From Chlorops oryzae (Eukaryota; Arthropoda; Insecta; Diptera; Chloropidae): a DNA stretch of 64,000 nucleotides. Numbering within the stretch: the first letter of the stretch is position 1; each line of letters starts with the position of its first letter. Both the position numbers and the translations under genes were made by a program. The DNA lies in contig CM035808.1 of assembly GCA_020466095.1 (NCBI GenBank), positions 26,243,508 to 26,307,507 of the forward strand. Direction: 5' to 3'. Under the pieces are notes generated by a model. That model ran no database searches. It was given only the letters and a program-made list of their open reading frames with translations, and was not told the DNA's origin. Positions 10,898 to 25,700 of the stretch are shown here, one piece after another.

Positions 10898-13800
10898 ATG
10901 GCCGAGCCTGGGATAGCTCCGTCTTTGGAGCTAGGATATCTTCTAGAAAATTTTAGAAAGTGTTTGAAATTCTGGTTTCTAGCGAATCAACCAAAAGCCT
11001 TGGCCGAATTCATCGATGCTTGTACGGAAATACTTATCCATGTAAGTACTACCAAAGGCTTACAGAAATAAGTTCCATTTCCATAGAACTTACTCCATTT
11101 CCATAGAACGTACTCCATTTCCATAGAACGTACCATTTCCATAGAACGTACTCCATGGTAGATCTGTGAGACTGTATGGTAGGACATCCCTTTATTGCGG
11201 ATACTGCCAAGTAGATGATGAAGCAGAAACCCTTAACTTAAACTAAACGAAGTACTATCAATCAAAAGTCTCACAATTTATAATTTATATATAATAAAGT
11301 CTTGCCAATGTAAATTCATATGTTCCTTAAAAATATTTAAAAGATTTATTGACCCCTTTTTGAGTGAACCTCCTTCCATAAGCTTCAAAACAAATGAGAT
11401 CACCCAATAAAACAATGAACAAACAATGAAACCTGAAATCATGAATTCAATCCAAAAGTAGCAACAGCTTAGAAATGCTTTATGCATGAAAGATTATCGA
11501 TAATATGAGGCGTTTGTTCAATGAAGCCAATAATTCATTTCGACGTGATAAGAAAAATTTTTTCTGCAAAAGATTTGAAATAGGCAAATATTGCACATCG
11601 AATTCCGCATACAAATTTTCCTCCCTTTCTTATATACTATGATGTGAAATTTTCGGTAATATCACTAAACTAGAAACCTGACATTTGCTTAGTTCCATAC
11701 TATTCATTTGCGCAAAAGCAAAAGCAGAATTCATTCACAAATTGTCCGTTTACGCAAGCTCCTGGTACAAGTGTATCGCCATATTAGTCCCATGATATTC
11801 AAAATGCTAAGAGAGCCAATAGAGTACATTGTCATATCTTTTTAGTTAAATACTCTTTGATAGTGATGCTTGTAACTAAGCTTGGTTTTACTATCTTGTT
11901 TTTGCATGCGTCCTTATCACTTTATTCTGCTTTTAGCATCTCGAACTGCAGAATTCGGAGGAAAAACATATTGCGTTGCAGAAATTCATGGATGAACTGG
12001 AGTGGGTGCGTAAATCTGCATTGATAAAAGATTTTGATTTCGTCGAATGCGCGGAGGAGACATTAACGTCAACGGAGCAACCAACGATAACCTTGCACAA
12101 TTTTCTTCAGAAATGGGTGCTAAAAAACTTGCAGGACAAAACAATGTGTGCGTGCATAGAGGCACTTATAATAACAGAAAGGGAACTGCTGCAGTCACAC
12201 TATCAAGAGAGTGCTTTTCTTAGACAGGAATCCTATACCCATGCGTTCATCATAGGTTTATCAGCTTTTGAATTGAATCAATACAGTTTGCTCAGTCAAA
12301 TCGATAAATGCCTTTATACGCCTTCAATATCTTCGGCGAAAAAAGAAGACACAACCGATGCTGTTAAATCTATCAAACATAAACGTACAAGCTCTCATCC
12401 AAACTTTTCACTTTCTCCCGTTCGAGCTTCTGTTCAATTGAAAACAAATGAAGTTACAAAAAGCGAATTATTTAAGGTATGATCATTAGAAAAAGCAAAA
12501 AGATGTAAAAACGATGCGAATTGTTCATGAATCATGTTGTCATGGAATTATGATTTTATCTCTTTTTAATTTCATATGCTTTCATTGTTTTAAATCTTGA
12601 ATAATCAATGTAAAAATATATTCTTTTTTCAGAAGCAATGCGTTCCAAATCAAAAAACAGTATTCCGTAAAACCAAAAGTCTTCCTACAATTTCTATAAC
12701 TACTCCAGAATCTTTAAAACTCAATCAAAATGGTGTTCGACCACGAAGTAAGACGTTGAATTCATTTCGGCATCGTTCATCACCCAAGCCGATACCAATA
12801 AGACAAAATTTCCTTAACAAAACCGATAATAATATTCCGAAAAGCACTATAATTCAAAATCGCATTATAAATGCTACAGGAGATCATCCTTCGACATCGT
12901 TGAACAGTTGCAATAGCCAAATATCAAACTCAACAACAAGCTCTAGCGCAACAACGAATACCGCCTGTTCATCAATATCTCCAGCCTCATCGTCGCCATT
13001 GAATCGAAGAAGATTGCAATCTATAACTCCGAAAAGCATTAAAATAATCAACTGCGATGATATTAAAATATGGACTGATCAAAGTTTTACACCTCAAACG
13101 CCTCAGCACAATCTTAAAGAAACTAATCTAGAACCAAATACGCTGGCAAGTCCAGTGAGCATAAAAAATCCAAAAAATGTTAGTCCTATAAATAGTTTTC
13201 TCTCTTCGTTATTTGGTACTCCACCCACGTACAGTACTTGGTATACTGCTGACATTCAGACGGAACAAGCAACTGCCGCAGTTCTAAATAGTCCAGCAGC
13301 ACCTGAAAATCACAATAGTAGTAGCTTCTATAATGGAAGCGTTTTTGATGCCTTTATGCCAGTCTATGGCCAAAAAGTGAAAAGCAAGACAAAAAACAAA
13401 CTTTTTGAAGATGGAATTAGCACGTTGGACTTTAAACCGGCATGCAAAATCACTTCGGAAGAAATTCCAGCGAATACGGACTTACATAAGACAACAAACG
13501 ACTCATTACAACGGACTCCGGCAAGTTGTCAAAGTTTGACGGCATTTCTCCAAAGTTCGCAGGTCTCTCGAACCGATACCGAATTGGAAAAAGAAAATGC
13601 ACATTTCCGAATCTCGGAGGCAATAATCTCAGCAATCGAACATATCAAATGGGCCAAAACACAACGCAACGGCAGCCCAAAAAAAAGTACGGCTGTGCTT
13701 GCAACAGATTGGCTTGAAAGCGAAAGAAAAAATATCGATGAAAATGCACAAACATCCACGAACTCTGAGGAGGTAAATTCAAAAGCCTTTTGCCCATATC

Positions 13801-15343
13801 AAAAAATAAAAAATTTCTCCATTCATTGCAGACCATTCTTACCGATTTGTGCGAATGCATTCCATTCGTTGAACACAGCGAATCTTGCCTAGAATCTCTT
13901 TCCGCCGAAGTCGTTGGACTATCTCTTATATCGAGATTTAATGAGAAGCATATGCCAAAAGTATCAGAACTTAAATGGCTAGTTTCAGATGAGGATACCC
14001 CACAGCAATTACTACCTTTGCCAAATAGTAGCCCATCAGCAAATCCAGACGATCACGTGCTTCCACCTATGACACGTGGTACAAAGTATTGGGCACCGCC
14101 ACGTCCGCAGATAATTTTTACGGAACATCCAACTCCCTGAGTAAGTAGTTTTCTTGAACAGTTTGGTTTGGAAATAAAAAAAAAAAATTATTTTCCAAAT
14201 TTAGTCGGAACTTTGTGATACAAAAGAAGCAGAATAACCGTTGCGCTGGCTGTGGAATGCGTGTTTCGGCGCAGAATATAAACAGTTTTCGTTATTGTAC
14301 TTATTTCGGTAAATACCATTGCACTGGATGTCATCGGAATCAAATGGCCTCGACGCCTGCCAAAATTTTACAAAAGTAAGCATAGTATATTAAGTACAAA
14401 TAGCCATAAATTCATATAAGCAAAGGGGGCCGTCCCAAGTTCAGGCAAAACTGCACTACCCAATACTGGGACTCTTGTTCCTTGTTCGAATTATATTTAG
14501 GTCACATGATCTACTTTTCGTCCGGAAAGACGGTCCCCTCGCGGGAAGTAATAAATGCAAATGAACAGGGCTGCTTTCAGTCTATGACGTAAAGAAAGCC
14601 AATAGTATGGTATCTGAGAAGGCATTACCTCCAAATTTAAATAATTATTTTATTCAATTTCAGCTGGGAATTCAAGTGTTATCCGGTAAGCGTTTTTGCT
14701 TATCGACTGCTTGAACAAATGTATACGTACCCACTATTTCATGTACCTGATCTAAATGCTGCTCTTTACGTCAGAAGTAAATCTCTGCTTGAGGCTCGAA
14801 ACAAACGATTACAATTGAAATTCATTCGAAGCTTCATTAAGTCGTGTCGTTATGCAGAGCGGTAAGTCTGAAAAGAAGTAAAATTTTTGGTTAGATATTT
14901 AATTTGAAACTCTATCAATTTTAGTGAGCGAAATTATTTTGAAGCGGTACCCGATCACATTACATTTGACATTGATACTTGGTCAATGTCGGATTTTGTT
15001 GAGGCCCGCAATGAGAGCATGCAACGGTCTATTAATGAACTGATTGAGAAATGTGAGAACCATATATTCCATTGTGTGGTAAGCCGAAAGTGAAAATTGA
15101 AATTTAAAACTCGGAAAATAATAAAAAATCCTTGCATAGCTCTGTACTGGACGTGGATTTTTTTGTGAATTTTGCCATAAGGATCGTGTAATTTATCCAT
15201 GGCAGAGCAAAGTTTTTCGCTGTGATCGTTGCGGCTCTTGTTTCCATCTAAGCTGCTGGAGAGCAATGTTGGAAATATGCTGCCGCTGTCGGAGAATATG
15301 GAATCGTCAAAATGAAGTCGCAGAATCCTTGAACAAAAAATGA
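10898..15343 (+). CDS. Rubicon: Rubicon: RUN-domain, cysteine-rich autophagy/endosome regulator
   Basis: A Rubicon-family protein. In animals these bind the Beclin/UVRAG-PI3K complex and RAB7 and restrain autophagosome maturation. Exons: 10898-11041, 11937-12476, 12633-13772, 13832-14140, 14205-14375, 14664-14861, 14925-15078 and 15140-15343. Exons 1-2 encode the RUN domain (from LLENFRKCLKFWFL). Exon 3 is a 380-codon Ser/Thr/Asn/Pro-rich linker. The last five exons form the Rubicon homology domain, including GTKYWAPPRPQIIF, NNRCAGCGMR, FGKYHCTGCH, NWEFKCYPVS, DLNAALYVR, GFFCEFCHKD, CDRCGSCFHLSCW and ICCRCRRIW, a Cys/His-rich zinc-binding series. Exon 4 ends with an in-frame TGA directly before GTAAGT, and exon 5 is offset by one base, so one extra base is suspected at 14138-14140. 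Total length would be about 952 residues. Confidence 0.9.
11042..11936 (+). other. Rubicon intron 1
   Basis: An 895-bp intron with a GTAAGT donor and a TTTTAG acceptor, phase 0. It opens with a 20-bp minisatellite (11073-11157); the rest is AT-rich with no other structure that I can support. Confidence 0.75.
11073..11157. repeat. 20-bp minisatellite, about four units
   Basis: Tandem units close to TCCATTTCCATAGAACGTAC, with one shortened unit. It starts about 30 bp inside Rubicon intron 1. The unit shares the core CGTACTCCAT with the 15-bp minisatellite at 36621-36828. Confidence 0.88.
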
Positions 15344-15822
15344 CAAATACCTTTTTTTACTCACTCGAATTTATGTTAATCAATGTACAGCATCTGAAGT
15401 GACTGTGACAATTTTCTCTTTGTTTTTAAATTAATATTTAAGACTTTAAGCGATTGACCTTGTAGTAGTGTTATTAAATTTATTAATTTTATTAATGTCT
15501 TGTCTCGAAGATATGAGAAACTGTTGATGTTTTTTGTAAAACTGTTATTCCTATTACAATTGCGTTGCTTCGATATTAATCAAAGTTTTAACCGCGACGT
15601 ATTTTGGCGAATAAAATTTGATTTTAAAGAAAACTTATTCTATATAATTTTTAGGAATTTTTTAGGATTGTTTTGTTTTAAAGAAGAGGGATTTTTTGGG
15701 GATTTTTTTGTTGTTGTTAACAATAGCTAGCAGCACTGCAATCAGCTGTTCCAATAAAAGCGTGCAAGCATTTGTTTTTGTCTTGAATGCGTTTTCGCGA
15801 TTTTTTGAGATTATTTCGAAGG

Positions 15823-18319
<2,497 letters not shown>

Positions 18320-19755
18320 TACAAGAATATATTAATGAATTTTTTAGCCTATAAAAACGTATACTTTAAAGTTGTTAAAAGAGTAATAAAGAAAATGATA
18401 TTTATGATGCTATGCAAAGAGATGACTCCATCAAATCAATTCAGCGAAATAAAAAAACAAAAAGACTTAAAATAAACTAGATCAAGGCTTATAATATAGA
18501 ATATTCGCTGGATACTTTCAATCGAAGATCCACTTTAAAAGTTAATAGGTTCGAATTTTAAACTCTAAATGGAACATTTATACAATCTTGTTGAATCTTT
18601 TTAAGCATTCCACTCCGATTGCTTGCTTTTAAATATTTTATTCTCGCTTACAATGTAAGAATGCCCAATTTTATTTCGTTTTTCGATAAACTTTAATGGG
18701 CTCGTTAAATTCCTGAACGATTTCCTTCAGTGATTTTGAAAATACGTCTCAATGATTTTTGTTATTCTTAATTTGATACTTTTTGCTGAATAATTGAAAT
18801 TTCGGTCTTCGAAGATCATCAAAAATAAGAAGAAAAAAAATCTCTTTAATTTTTGTATTTCCTCTGCTTATATAAATATTTATGCCGCAGCTCAACAGTT
18901 TAGTCATATTATTTTTTATGAAGTCTTAAGTTCGTTTGTTGTATTTTGAATGATACAATCGAGAAACCCGAGTGGTGAAAATATGCTGAATAATTATTTA
19001 CCCTTAAAATTTATTCTCAGAAAAATCTACTGATATGTAAAAATGATAGAATTAAAAGAGTTTGAATTCAATTTGTTATTAAGAAAAAGTCAATTTAGAC
19101 AACTTTTTAGAAAATATAAATAAAAAAAATGAGTTTTATTATACGAATAAAAATGGACATGACCGATATAGCGTCTGTGTCGACCGTGACCTTCAGTTTA
19201 AATTCACTTTCCATCTTTATAAAACATTGATATATTATGTATAAGGTAAATAATTACCTATATACTGAGAAAACGTTAATTTTTATACGATTAAGTGTTT
19301 TCGATTTGTATCAGGCCGCATTCTTAAGGTAAATAAGTTGCATTCTCTGTTTATTCATGTTCCAAATAAATCATTTTCATCTTGTTTTTTTTATTTTAAT
19401 TTGTTTTTTGTTTTTGTTTTTGTAAACAAAAGCAACGATATCGGCGGACTCTGCTCTCCAAAACGAGATTTTCAATGCGTTCGAGTACACCTGAAAGATC
19501 CCGTGATGTTTTGAATTTTTGTTTAATTAAATTTTAATTTTCTTCTCATTAAAGAACTCACTTCTGCGCACACGTTCGAAAGTCCTTTGCGCGTGGCTTT
19601 AGTTCATCTAAAGAATTTTACTTTGGTTCAGTTCGTTCGGAGAAGCTTAATGAATCGGTTCGATTGAAAATTGTACTTGCGTTCGATTTCATTTGATCAG
19701 TTACGAATTTCGATGAAAGTTTAATTGGAAACTTTAAATGAAAATTTGTTAAAGG
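18320..19755. other. Intergenic region, Dus2 to the two-TM gene
   Basis: 1.4 kb of AT-rich sequence. The first part should hold the Dus2 3' UTR (an AATAAA-like word occurs near 18385). The last 300 bp, less AT-rich, probably hold the promoter and 5' UTR of the next gene. Nothing else is identifiable. Confidence 0.45.
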
Positions 19756-22700
19756 ATGAATGATAAAGACCAATTAAATAATATAGAAAAAAGTGTAGAG
19801 AAAAATGAAAACAATTCCGTTGCAAAGCCAAAAGCCACAAAAGTTGAAAATCGTAGACTATCGAAAGCACAAAAAGAAAATGAACTTATCGCGGCACTCC
19901 GAAAGAAACGAATCGAGTCCATGACTGATGAGGAAATTATTGAAGAAAATTTGAAAGCGCTTCTCGAGAAGAAATCACAGGTTTGTTATTGGAGATACTA
20001 TATTCGAAATCGAAATACGATGAAAGTCGAAGCTATTTTGGGTGGACTTTGTTTGACAAGGAGATGTTTCAATGTCAATGGGACACCCTCCGAGTTGGGA
20101 TTTCGGGCTAAGATCTGATGATGTATTGCTGCAGTCTATGTAGACTGGGTTTTAATAAAAAAAATGTGAAAATTCTTAAGTATTTGAAGTCGGCATTTTA
20201 CATTGCAGCAGTATTACTTTTGCAATATTACACATTGCAGAAATGTTGAAGCAATGTTGCAGATGTATTGCTGGTACCTTGCTGCAATATTGCTTTAGTA
20301 ATATTTAAATAGAATTGAAATATGGATGCAATATTGATTAAATATTATTGCAATGCCGACTGGGTAACAACCGATAAGATAATTTTCAAGGCGAAAAAAC
20401 AATTTATTTTAAAATACGAAGCAACTTCCAAAGGCATTATTCATGAATTTGGCAGATTAGGTTTGATTCGTTTTTGTGACTTTGTTTTCACAGTGCACAA
20501 AACATTTGAATATGTAGTAACATGTTATACTTCCAATTCTATAAACCTAATGAGAATTATATAAAAGATTAAACAACGCAGCGAGAAGTAGTTGAACGAA
20601 TTTCCTTTCATCTGCAGTATTTCAGCAATATTATAGCAATATTACATTAGTCATATTCCAGAAATATTATAAACCAATATTGCAGCAATGTTAAATTGTA
20701 AAATTGTTAGTGCAACATTGCTGCAATATTGCACCAGTACTGCATTAATATTATTGCATATGCAATGTTGCAGGAAGATTACAGCAATGTTGCTCTTGCA
20801 ATATTACAATTTAACATTGCTGCAATATTGCCGCAATATTACCCTTGCAAATGCAGCTTACAATACCGACTGGGAAATGTCTTTAAGGGGGTCTTCTCAT
20901 TGAGCAACTTTTTTTTTCGACTTTTTTTTTTTTTTGCATTTATTTATAGCTTGGGTAGTTGTGAATATGCCCCTAAAAGGATTTTTTGAGATTCGAAATA
21001 GTTTAGAGGATATAGCCTTCTTTGTCGAGCAAGATCTGCGCTATAACGAGTAATTTTTGCGTTGCTTCAAACTTTAAACGCGTTTATCTCGAAACCACGT
21101 TTTTCGAACTGGCGGCCATGATATCTCCAGTTCAACTGAACCGATTTTCATGAAACAAAGTGGAATCGACGCAGAATTGTCACCATTCTCGGGTGAACCT
21201 CGACCATAATTTTAAAAAATTTTTTACTATTTTTTTTTTTACACTAAACTACAAAAAAAGCCCGAAATTGAAATTTTTTTTTGAATGGCCGCCATTTTGT
21301 CAAAAAAAATCACAAAATTAAGCTTGAGGTTCACCCGAGAATTACATCTATACTGATTATAACCCCGTTTTTTTTTTCCATTTCGGACGCTCCGGAGACC
21401 CGGAATCGTGGCCGCCGTGACGGCACCTTTTTTTTTCACCACCAACTTTGAAGTCTCATTACTTTTTGAACAGCCCACGTATCGAGGCAAAAACATTTTT
21501 TTTATTTACTTTGAACCTTTTGTAATACAATAAATAAAAAAAGTTTTCAATTATTCTTTGCGTTTTCAAATAAGAATTTTTTTAAAAAGGGTCCAAAAAA
21601 CGGGTTTTCAATGAGAAGACCCCCTTAATAAAACAGCGTTTGAGCATTTTCAGCCCATTTTAGTCGCTTTTTCTGTATTCAAAATTTCTTGTGCTATCTT
21701 TAAACGCTCGCAATTACTATTTCCACCATCACAACATACATTTCAACTGAGAAAATCAGCATTTTAGTCTATTTTCTTGATTTTCCCCCCCATTTTTCAT
21801 AGATTTTCCCCATTTTTGGTGTTTTATGCGCTTTTTTGTAGTTCTTGCGCAATCTACGATATAATTCTTACCGTTTTTCCTTTTTACAATATATTATGCA
21901 ATATTATTGCCATTTAAGGAACTCAACACACTTTTTATATATGTACAAAAACCTATAAAATACCTGACCTACTCACCCGACGTATGAGCAATGTTATGCG
22001 TATATCAAGTATACGCAATCAAAACGACTTCTTCATCTATTTTGATATAACATTTTTAAATATGATGATGATTTGACTGTGGCAAACGGCTAGCACCGCG
22101 ACTTAGGAAAGGCGGGGCCTGCCTCATTACACGATATCATTCGATTGAGAACAATTAAAAAAAGTTGTTTTATTTAAATTTTTAAGAAAATGGTCTAGTT
22201 TATTGTGCTGTCATATGGGAAGTCTTAACAGTGATACTAGGGCGGGATATGTAGATTTAAATTGATTCTTGTCGACATGTCGTCGTTCTGCAGTTATCCT
22301 CACGTATGTATGTATCTGCCCAAATTTTTGTGAGAAATCGAATTTAAAGTTTCAACAATTTTTTAAAAAATGTGTGTGAAAAAGGTGGAAAGAAGATTTA
22401 GTGTTATGGAAACGAAGATGCTTGGCTGGATACACGAGCTGATTCGTCTTGACCATGTTATAAACGTGAGATTCGTAGTCGATACGGAGTTGCTCCAATC
22501 ATTGGAAAAATGCGGGAAACAAGGCTACGCAGGTATGGACACGTCTTGAGAGCAAATGAGCGGCAAAAAAGGGCTACACGCTAAAAAAAAATACAAGGTT
22601 GCAGACAACAGGGGCGTCCGAAACAGCGTTGGATGGACACAATAAAATAGGACCTAGAAGGCTGTAGGACTTACTTGCAACCGACAGAACAAAATGGTGA

Positions 22701-25700
22701 AACTGGTCGCATTTTGCGGACCCCGATATTGGATGGGACACTTGAATCACGCAAGGAGAAGAAGAAAGCAAAGTAGTTCTTATAATTCTACATCGATTAG
22801 TATAAAAATATTCAAAGCCTTGCAAGAAATTTTCCCGAGTTCGAGTCATTTTAAGCTCCAAAAAATTTTCACAATTTGTTGCATACGCCTTTTTTGGGAA
22901 ATATTTCTTATTTAAAACCGTTTAGTTAGGTGCATACATGAAAATAAGGTGAAAATCTGCATTCGTTTTTTTATTATATGACATTGCCTGAAAAATTTAG
23001 GGGGGAAACTGGAATCATAAGGGACTTTGAACCAAAAACCAAAAGAATCTGAAAAATGTATGATGTCCGGTTTCGATGAAAATGTAATATCTAAGGAACT
23101 ATAAGAATTAGGGTCGTGGGGATTCAACAGATCGATAGATATCAAAAATTCACCCCCGAAAATGCTCATATCTTATTTTGTTTGATTTTGTGATAAACGT
23201 GAAGATATCTTACGAACGACGATATGATAATTTAAATAAGATAATTTAAAATAATTGTTTGACTAACTAAAAGTTCAACCGAAGAATATCTAGAGATCTC
23301 CGCTGAAGATGTTGGCATAGATCGACGAGACATTGGGATGAAAATGAAAAACAAGTACTATTGGATTTTTATAGATTAGAAAAAGAACAAAAAAACAAAA
23401 ACAATGTTTTTATTTTTCCGTATTTTTTACAGATTTAGACAGGGATCTCCACTTTTTAAATTATTTTTATGATATTTTTTTTTCTCTATGTACTTTCGTA
23501 CTTTATTCTTGACATGATTTTGCGAATAAAAAGTATAAAAAATTTGCCGTAAAATATTCTAGATTTTCCCTACATTGCCTTCGCGCACTTTCGAAATTGC
23601 CAAAGATCGCGAGCTTATGAGATCATCCGTTCGAATCGTCATTATTATGACCTATTCGGCTTTCCATAATATGTTTAATATAAATTTCGAGTGTATGAAA
23701 TTTTTTCTTTTATTGTAAACAAAAATGTTTATCATGAAACTTTGAAGAAATTTTTTCAAGTCAAGAAAATCGCCACATTTTTATTACTCGGCTATGAATC
23801 ATCGAAATGGGAATTATCTTATTTAATTAACGAATGAGCATAGTTGGTTTTTTTTTTTTTTTTTGTGTAATTCACGCATCAATTGCGAAAATTCGAAATG
23901 TCGGAAGTTTGTGAAAATCATCAAAATCAATAACAAAATAATCATCTGAAAGCGATGATGGATATACTTTTTATGACCCCAGAATGCAATATTACAAAAT
24001 TCGAATTTTTGATTAATTGATTGATTGCACATTTCCCCGTTTTATTTATTTCCAGGAGGAACGAAAGGCAAATGGACGATTGATTGCTGTGCTCGTTGCA
24101 TTTTTGCTTGTTTTTCTAGCTATTTATCAGGCCTGGATAAGGAAAACAGCAGTCTTAGCGGGAGTCTTAGGTAATTAATTCATTCCAATTGGCATTACAC
24201 AAATCAGTTGAATAATTCTTCAAGCGATGCTTTTCGATAATGACAGAAATAGGTCAGGTCATTTTGTGTTGTATCGAAGATCGAAACCATTTTTCAAAAT
24301 AATTGAACAAGTCTAAACACGATTAATGAAAGATAAAGGAAATCACAAGAAATAAAAGAAGGGCCGATTTATTTAGTGGAATTGAACTCATTAATATTAC
24401 ATTGCTCTGCTTCTCCAGAAATAATCGCAAACAGAAACGAAAAAAAAAAATATATATTTTAAGAAAAACAAAACATTTCTTGTTTAAAATAAAAATAAAC
24501 AAAAATCAATTCAAGAATGTAGATACTTTAATTTAATTTGTATGCCCCAGGGAGGGTAGCTGCTTTCCAGACACTTGCTTCCATCAAAAGATAAACATTG
24601 AACATTGCTTTTGCAGCGGAATATATAGATTAATAAAATTTTTTTGGGCAATGTTTTCGCGGAACTCTTTTTTAGCGCTACACATAAATACTTCATTCAT
24701 TGATGGAATACGTTGTTTTGAAAAATCCATGGGAAGCACCGGAAATAATCGTTCTCAATATTCTCTGTTCAAAATAAACTTTTACTATAAATGCCTGCGG
24801 GATATTATAATTCCGGGATACGCCCACAAAATTAAGAAAAATATTGAAGTATTTTAGTCAAACGTTGAGCCTTCTGTTGAGGCTTTTAAGGGGTTATTCT
24901 TATGTAAATGCATAAGTTTTAATGTTTTTTTTTGGGAATTCTTTTTATGAGACAACAGTTCAATTATTTTCATTTTTTTATAACTTAACCCTCTAATTCC
25001 TGGCTCCATCTCTAGACGACTTTTTTCAAACAAATTACCAAAAAAAAAAATTATAATAATAATAATTTCAGATTTGTGATTTTCTACCCGAAAATTGTCT
25101 TATCTGAACTTTTCACGGAAAAAAAATTATGTCATTAGAGGGTCAAACTGCATGTTGTCTGAAAATTTTTTTTTTGTGTAGCCTATGTGAGACGATCCAC
25201 TGTGGGGCGATCTTTTCCAGCATATACTTAACAGGCTTTCGACTATCGAAATATGAAAGAAAAAATTGATTTTTAAAAGTAGTTACATAAGAATAATCTG
25301 CCTTCTAACTCAAACAAAAAATGTTGTATATCCAGAGCTGCAACTGATATCCTGTCACTTCGTTTGTGTACCTATTCAGGATCCAGTGATATTCACTAGC
25401 GGTATTTAGCGATAAACAACTAGTTTAGTTTAGTCAACAGATTTTTTTCCCCCTTAGAGTGTTAATCATTCCATCTCAAAAATAACTTTCAACATCGCAG
25501 TGTTTTTCATTATCAGCCCTAGTCTAAATTCTTATAATTAAAGAAGTCCGCCGGGAAAAATTCGCCGAGAATATTTAGAATCGGCAAACCCGTAGAGAGA
25601 AATTTGGGGCCCAGGGGATTTTTTCCGGGTTCCCTTACAAAAATTTTCCACAAAAAAAAAAAAAATTCCCATGCCAATTGTGGGCTCCATCATAAAGCCC

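Noticed and set aside
20322..20989. Open frames of 71-86 codons in both the GCAATATTGC block and the element beside it
   Set aside because: Overlapping frames of repeat words; not protein-like.
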